Below, piece by piece: positions 58,501 through 64,000 of a DNA stretch of 64,000 bases. Numbering within the stretch: position 1 is the first letter of the stretch; each line of letters begins with the position of its first letter. The stretch is from the NCBI GenBank assembly GCA_036924285.1, contig JAYKYS010000002.1, positions 7,502,001-7,566,000 on the forward strand, given 5' to 3'. Origin of the DNA: Asterella californica (taxonomy: Eukaryota; Streptophyta; Marchantiopsida; Marchantiales; Aytoniaceae). The notes beneath the pieces were generated by a model. That model was not told the DNA's origin, did no database searches, and saw only the letters and a list, made by a program, of their open reading frames with translations. A program made the translations under genes and the position numbers.

Positions 58501-59127
58501 TTAAACTCGAGTTCCTTCGGTGTACCTTGATTGCTTCTCCTTTCCTTCGAGACCGTGAGAGCCTTCCTCTCCCCTTTCGCCGAAGTAAATAGCAGTTCTC
58601 AGGTCGCAGTTGGCGGAAGAGGCACTCACCTGGTCCATCACTCTAGTCATTCCTTTGGTCTTCCTAAGTGTTCGACTTCCTGCTGATTGCTTCTTGTCTT
58701 TTTTGGGAGAATTGAGCCTTTGAAAAAAGCTGAGGATGGAGTCAGAGGATGTAGCCCTTCGTTTTGGTGTTTGGCACGTTCCACTCTCTGTTCTGACATC
58801 TTCTGCTACGTCTTCAAGCGCTCGTTTCCTGCCTCGGTCATCATTGTGAAGAAATGTGTTGTTCTGCTCCATATTCAGCAGGTCAGGTGTTGCTCTCGTG
58901 GTGGTATGAGCACTCTTGTCTTCTTCCTCTGATTGTCTTTGTTGCCACTTGCTTCTCTGATCTATCCCTTCGTCAGAGTGATGTACAATGGTAGGAGTGC
59001 TAATATTTGTTTCTCCTGCATCAGATCTGGAAAGGCAAGATGACCCGTGGTCTGATGGGCTTTCCGGAGCCCCTATTCCAGTATCAGAAATCTTGTCCTC
59101 GCTCCTCATCTTAGAGAGGGAAGACAC
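58501..59127 (-). pseudogene. LINE ORF1, C-terminal disordered part
   Basis: A 208-codon frame rich in Ser, Thr, Glu, Lys and Arg (KRALEDVAEDV, PKRRATSSDSILSFF) without a folded domain. Upstream frames to about 59560 extend it after a frameshift near 59180. It precedes the endonuclease and matches the low-complexity tail of plant LINE ORF1 proteins in position; sequence alone would not identify it. Confidence 0.5.
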
Positions 59128-59539
59128 AACTCTCGACTTTGGTCCTAAACTGACGCTGTCATGTTTAGGAGAGCGAGAGTGTTATTTCTCGAGGAGGGGA
59201 AGGCAAGGTGAAGTAGCCAGCCTGGATTGGGAGTCCGCCACGCTCATCCTTGGTCTATCCACGTCGATTCCTTCTTCTTTTGTGCTTTCAGTGCAGCTTG
59301 CGCTGCGTGAGCTCCTCTCATTCGGTTTTAGATCACGAGGACTTAGCAGTTCAGCTGACTTCTCGCAGACGATCGTTTCAACCTTCTGCATACTGACGTT
59401 ATTTATTGTCTCGCAGAGACGCATCCGCACCAGTTTGACCATCACCGAGCAGCATGCATTCTCGAGGGGGAGGAGTATCGTCCCGTGGAGTAGCAAGTGG
59501 AGGTAGATCTTCTCCCACATCCATGTTAGAGATGTCTTC

Positions 59540-60250
59540 TCTCATCAAAGATATTCTCAGAATTCCGTGGTTGGTAAGCTTGAGCCTCCTTTGGTAGATT
59601 GCTTTGATCTTCAGGTTGGCTTTGGAGAGATTGCTCAAGTAGGCTCTTGTGGTTCTGACATGTAGGAGAGGGGACTGGACGTCTCACCAAGTGGAGTCTT
59701 CTTCAACTATTGGGATTCCTTCTTCCTACGCGTCACCCCACCCTCCTCGTACCTTGAACCTAGCAAATGTGTGCAGTTCCTCTAAGGACATTTTCTTCTG
59801 CGGCAATATGGTGTCTTCGCCTTCTTCATCAGCCCCACAGTCTCTGATGACTATCCATGAGGAGTCTTTATCTGCGAACGGGAATTCTCTCAAGAAGTTC
59901 CATAGACTGTTCCTTTCTGCACTCGAATCTGGCATTGCGATACAGCCGATGTTGAGGGTCCATACCCCTATTTTAACTTGGATCCACAAGAATTCACCTT
60001 TGGGACTCCATCCGGTCCCGATAAGGGTAACTCTTGGTCCTAGCAATAATGCAACTCTCCCAGCAAGAGCATCCACCGGTGTAACTGCCCGCATACACCG
60101 TGGATCCTGGTTGCATATCTACTAAGTTCTTCAGGAGATATCTTGAAGTCTTGTAGTGCCAGGATATCTGTGCGCTTGATCCTCCTAATCTCTTCCATAG
60201 AGAGTTCTGCATGAATATTGCTGCTGAGGAGATCACATTTCCAAGTGCTG
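59540..60250 (-). pseudogene. LINE endonuclease, frameshifted
   Basis: Blocks appear in order in different frames: STWKCDLLSSNI, then KRTDILALQDFKISPEEL (normally ...QE.K), GRVALLLGPRVTLIGTGWSP, VWTLNIGCIAMPDSSAERN and DSSWIVIRDCGADEE (normally IGDFN). The end, LSNLSKANLKIKAIYQRR and KLTNHGILRISL, matches the SDH-containing close of the domain. Catalytic Glu and Asp-Asn positions are altered, so it is inactive. Confidence 0.65.
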
Positions 60251-61020
60251 ACTGTGCATTCTTCTTCTTCTTCCTCTACCCTCCTTGTTGTATCTGTGAT
60301 GCAGAGTGTCTCCGTGGGCATGGACTTCCCTGATCTATCGTCTGATTTTGTATGTGCTTGTGGGAGTCCCACAAAGGCATCCCCGGTCGCGAAGGAGGCC
60401 AGCAGAGGAATAGCCTGTCTTTCGTCTAGCTCCACTTGCTTCCCTTTCCCTTTCCTTTCTGCACTTTCTGAGTCAATGCCTGAGGTTTTAGTATTCCCGG
60501 GTGCCATGCTGGAGTCAAATCGTTGTGATCTATCTCCTTGTGGTTGTCTGGGTTGGCTCGTTTGTTGTCTTCTGTCTCCTCCTTGTTGCAGGTTGGATCC
60601 AAACGATATTCTATATCGTGTGTCTTGGCTGTTTTTGGCAAGACAGTCTTTGAGAAGGTGTCCTTGGCGTTTACATATGTAACAGGAGCCAGGTAGGTTG
60701 AGCCAGATCACCTGTTGTTTGTGTATTTCTCTGTCGAGGTCCAAGAGAATAACAGGTGGAGGTGGCTTTTCGATGTCCGTCATGATGTACGCCTTCAGTG
60801 CTATATCAGCAGAGGGGTTTTTGCTTGGGACGATGTCGATAACCTCTCCCAACAGGTTTAGCATCGCTTCTATATGCAGTAAGGCACACAGGGGTAATCT
60901 TGGCAACTCAATCCAGATTGGTAGTATGTCAAGAATGAAGTTTTCCGCCTCTGCCTCTACTGACCATGGTAGCATACATGCGTGGTTGCCTCTGATAGCG
61001 CATTTCTTAACTGATAACAT
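60040..61020 (-). pseudogene. LINE ORF1 (DUF4283-like, zinc knuckle)
   Basis: A 326-codon frame from ATG 61020. Residues ~15-110 (WIELPRLPLCALLHIEAM, ADIALKAYIMTDIEKPPPPV) match the DUF4283 RNA-binding region of plant LINE ORF1 proteins. A CX2CX4HX4C knuckle follows (C113, C116, H121, C126), then a Gln/Ser/Lys-rich tail. From about residue 258 the frame runs into endonuclease sequence without a stop, a fusion caused by decay. Confidence 0.75.
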
Positions 61021-61420
61021 GTATTTGCACTCCTTCTCAGTTTAGAGACATACAGCGAAGTGTTGTCTTCTGATAACTCTGACCCCCTCGTACCTAATAC
61101 CAGTCTTCTCTCTCCATTCAGTATCTAGCTAGTCTTCAACTTGGGACAACAGCGGAGAAGAGCACGTGAAGTACAGAATAAGAATCCTCGATGTCAAGTT
61201 CTCGATGACAGCGATGCAGTCTTCTTTCGGTATGTGGAACATTGGTTGTTCTAACATCTCTGGTGTGAATTTGTCAGGTGAGATGATAAGTCGCCGGAGG
61301 GTGTCTGTAAGCATATCTTCATGCCTAGTAGCAGTGTCCACTCTCGACAACGTGCAGCCCTCGCCGTGGGATACTTCGATGATCTCTCTCATTTCCTGAT
61401 CTATTTCGGCTGGATGCATC

Positions 61421-63701
61421 TTCGCTTGGACTTTGATGCTCGTCCGAGTTCAAGTTCTCTCGTCCTCCTCTGCAGAGATGTGTGTCTGTAGTCGGAAGAA
61501 CTTTCCCTGTGGCGGGAATCCTTCACCGTGATCTTGTCCTAGATGTGAGTGTCAGTTTTCTCCAAGGTGTTTGTTCACTTAGCCCTTCAGCCGCTGGAGT
61601 CACCGATTTCGCATCATTGTAGCCTTGATTTGTCTGTGCCGTCAAATATGGTCCACTTTGATATTCGCACCTTAGGCAGCTGTCGACTTCGAAAAAATTG
61701 TTCCAAAGAGACCGCTAGTAGGAGAGTATTACCAAAGCTTAGTAATATCTCGGCCAGTGGAGACCTTTGCTGTGTGAGTATGTTGGGTATTATCGCTTCT
61801 AGTCAGCCGGCTTCAAAATTTCGTTGTGCCACTCTAGTTGCAGTGTAGTACTGCTCCAACTACTCTTGTTATCAGAGGTCCAGCCGGGTAGTGGTTTGCT
61901 TTGACTTCTCAGCCAGGTCCTTGAGAATTGCCGAGAGGGACCGCGACTCCTTCCGCCAAGTCACCCCGTGGCTAGAGAGCACTCTAGTGTGTAAGCCCTA
62001 ATCCAGAGTTGAACGTGCTTCTCCTGTTGTTTCCTCAGCGTTTCGTTGTGTAGTGACGTAGGATTTCTCCTTTTGCTCATTTAGTATACAAGATATCGTT
62101 CCCACAGAGGATTTGCACAAGTAACGCTGCTCTAAGTTCTAAGATCTGTTCAAACACACAAACACGCGGGTTTTGCCTAGAAATCTCGTCTTCTCACAAA
62201 ATCACACAAAACAACACGTCTTCCAGATACGCCAAATGGTGCTCTGGACCCAAACAAACAACTACCAATTACAATATCATACAACTATTCACAGAGAAGC
62301 TCGGGAAGACGATCTTCCTGCTTCCAGGTTGCTTCTTCCGGTCTTCTCGATACCGTCTTCCCGAAACGATTCTCGTCTTCTGGGGGTTTAGCTCGTCTTC
62401 TCACACCTCCAGAAGGCTGTCCGGCTTCGCAGAAGTCGACTAGTAACAGTCGTTACACCTTACTCTCACACTCACATTCCAACGGGTTGGATAAATCACA
62501 GGGTGTATGTCCCCTGTAGCCTTCACAGGCTTCTGCCTACGGAAGTTGTCTTCCTGCAGCGCTACAACGACATTCACCTTCACGGAAGCTCAATAGAAGT
62601 ATCGGAAGCTCACTAGAAGAAGATAAGAAGATGGGGAAGATGAGGGAAGATGGGAAGAAGAAGAAATCCAAACAAGAGAAAACAGGATGAAAAGAGTAAA
62701 TTAAGGTTCCGACAGGCTTCTAGTCCGGATCCTGACTAACAAGCCATCCCTGCTTGTAATAGTTTGGGGAGGAAGACAACAAACGTGAGTACTATTGCAC
62801 CGTCTTCTACTCGAGGATGTCGTCTTCTACTCGAGGATGTCGTCTTCTGTTGCGGGAAGAAGTCTTCTTTCTTCTTCACTTCGCTGCTCTGACTGCTCTG
62901 TCTTCTGGGATCCCTTACCCCTAAGACCGTTCGTACGTAGATCCCAAGTGCTCTACTGAACGAGTCAAGCTACACTTCCACAACTGCTGACAGTCATCGT
63001 CACTCAAGAAGAACACTTCTCATGCACAATTGGGAGCGAATTCAATGAACCCACCATCCAGAAGACATGGACAAAGCTTCTGCACTCAAATCCACAATCT
63101 ATTCCCCGAGAAGAAGTCACAATGGCATTGGGAAGCTCACTCCCGCTACTTCCTGCGTCTACTCCTCGACACACCAGCCCAGCCAACAGGACTGCACGAG
63201 GATGCCGTTCCCTGTTCCTGGACTGTCCACTACCTCTATCTACATCTTCGAACCACTGCTGGTGCGAGTATGCAGACCCCTCCTGTATATTCCAAGACTA
63301 TTCGTATGTTTCCAACAACGGGTGTAGTGCGCTAAGACTGTCTCTGCTCTAATGTGTCTCGTCTGCTTGCTTGTAGAATCGGTGTGTATGTTCAGTTACT
63401 GCCGAATTCTACAGAACTGGCAGAGCTCTCAGAGAGCTTTTCTCCTACCCTGCTATCCTACTTAACCATCTGCCTCGAGAGTCAGGGGAGGCGACCACCA
63501 GGGAGAGAGAGAGAGGCGCTGACAAGAGGTTGTCACCTCACATGCATGCGGTCCCTCTTCCCAATTAGCCCTCCACTGTGTTACTCCTACGCTACCTATG
63601 CTGCCACATGGGGTCCTAACTCTTTTTACATGGAAAACTGCCACCCTTAAGATAGCATGTCCAATCCTACTAAATCTGGAAGTGTCAATTGAGTTTGCTA
63701 A
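61421..63701. other. Intergenic with GTCTTC-rich repeats
   Basis: No supported gene. From about 62180 the DNA is rich in GTCTTC/GAAGAC words, with a 20-bp unit CGTCTTCTACTCGAGGATG repeated at about 62801 and 62821 and a partial third. This style continues to the window end and resembles the first 500 bases of the window. It may be the non-coding part of an LTR retrotransposon, but no LTR pair is visible. Confidence 0.4.
62801..62860. repeat. 20-bp tandem repeat, 2.5 copies
   Basis: Two adjacent copies of CGTCTTCTACTCGAGGATG plus one base, then a partial third (TCGTCTTCTGTTG). Confidence 0.85.
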
Positions 63702-64000
63702 CTACTCTGATTGCTCGGTGGTAATCTCTACATGATCTGCTCCTACCGGAGCTACTACCTCGACTTCTGATGGGCTGGGAAGCCCTGCACTTACCTCGGG
63801 TACCACTGAGGTAGCTTCCCTCTCCTCGCTCTTCGCTGGCCCTGCTATTTCTGCAGCTGCGTCTTCCTCGGCTTCGACTTCGGAAGACGGAATGGTCTTC
63901 TGGGAAGACGAGTCGAATGGTGCGTCTTCGGTCTTCTGAGGCACAGATGCAGTACTAGGGACCATGGCGATCTCATAGGGGTCCGGGGAAGTCGCTTCCT
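63702..64000 (-). CDS. Acidic ORF, partial at window edge
   Basis: A minus frame stays open from the right edge of the window to a stop at 63702 (about 98 codons visible). The ATG at 63965 need not be the start, since the frame continues upstream as ...TSPDPYEIA. The protein is rich in Glu, Ala, Ser, Pro and Val (SSEVEAEEDAAAEIAGPAKS) and ends EITTEQSE. No domain is recognised. It could be the tail of a host protein or of a retroelement gag. Confidence 0.4.
   Translation of the reverse strand, partial: EATSPDPYEIAMVPSTASVPQKTEDAPFDSSSQKTIPSSEVEAEEDAAAEIAGPAKSEEREATSVVPEVSAGLPSPSEVEVVAPVGADHVEITTEQSE

Larger units (their letters stand above)
58128..59560 (-). mobile_element. LINE fragment 1 (ORF1 tail plus endonuclease start)
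   Basis: On minus the fragment holds the Ser/Thr-rich, charged tail of an ORF1 (59127-58501) and then the start of an APE-type endonuclease (58427-58128). The endonuclease motif is LQVGSWNVGGLNDPTRKHKV, followed by DILAIQEHKLD and GGGTALVHKS. The element ends abruptly near 58128 with no reverse transcriptase. That is the reverse of the usual 5' truncation of LINEs and implies a later deletion or rearrangement. The upper boundary with fragment 2 is approximate. Confidence 0.75.
59540..61420 (-). mobile_element. LINE fragment 2 (gag-like ORF1 plus endonuclease)
   Basis: On minus an N-terminal piece of a DUF4283-like gag (61419-61129), a zinc-knuckle gag (61020-about 60270) and a frameshifted endonuclease (about 60250-59560) follow each other. 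No reverse transcriptase is present. It lies head-to-tail with fragment 1, and both are cut within or just after the endonuclease. Confidence 0.75.

Overview
The window is nuclear DNA from a land plant. It holds spliced genes with GT-AG introns, an intronless plant 3-ketoacyl-CoA synthase, plant-type AP-5 beta and RGP1 genes, (T)TTAGGG-type telomere-like motifs and typical plant transposon families (MULE, PIF/Harbinger, LINE, copia). No ribosome binding sites, operons or bacterial features are present. A non-seed plant is possible, but the sequence alone does not prove it.

Layout. From 1 to 5.6 kb lie relics, chiefly a decayed PIF/Harbinger element with a transposase piece at 1940-2716 and a Myb/SANT-like piece at 4650-5545, both on minus. 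From 6,077 to 16,561 lies one young Mutator-like element (MULE) of 10,485 bp. It has ~245-bp terminal inverted repeats that differ at two positions and a perfect 10-bp target duplication. It carries three genes: a MuDR/MULE transposase with its D-D-E triad, a seven-exon gene ending in an FCP1/NIF-type phosphatase domain, and a minus-strand gene like the C-terminal domain of replication protein A. Two arrays of quasi-palindromic GCGATACA...TGTATCGC satellite lie in the large intron of the phosphatase gene and just behind it. This cargo-bearing MULE is the most unusual object in the window.

From 16.6 to 38 kb the sequence is mostly intergenic. It contains the KCS gene (21,199-22,782, minus), two copies of a dispersed repeat, a decayed copia gag, several fold-back repeats and tandem repeats. 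From 38.5 to 53.9 kb is the host gene block: a five-exon coiled-coil gene (plus), AP5B1 (AP-5 complex beta subunit, minus, three exons) and an RGP1 homologue (Rab6/Ypt6 GEF partner, minus, eleven exons). AP-5 and RIC1-RGP1 both act in endosome-to-Golgi retrieval. A small non-autonomous relative of the large MULE lies between them at 46.4-47.0 kb.

From 55.6 to 58.1 kb there is a tandem repeat and a strongly AT-rich gene desert. Two head-to-tail LINE fragments follow (58.1-61.4 kb, minus), both lacking reverse transcriptase. The window ends in intergenic DNA and an acidic ORF open at the right edge.

Exon models were built by hand from splice consensus and phase continuity. They are predictions, not transcript-supported structures.
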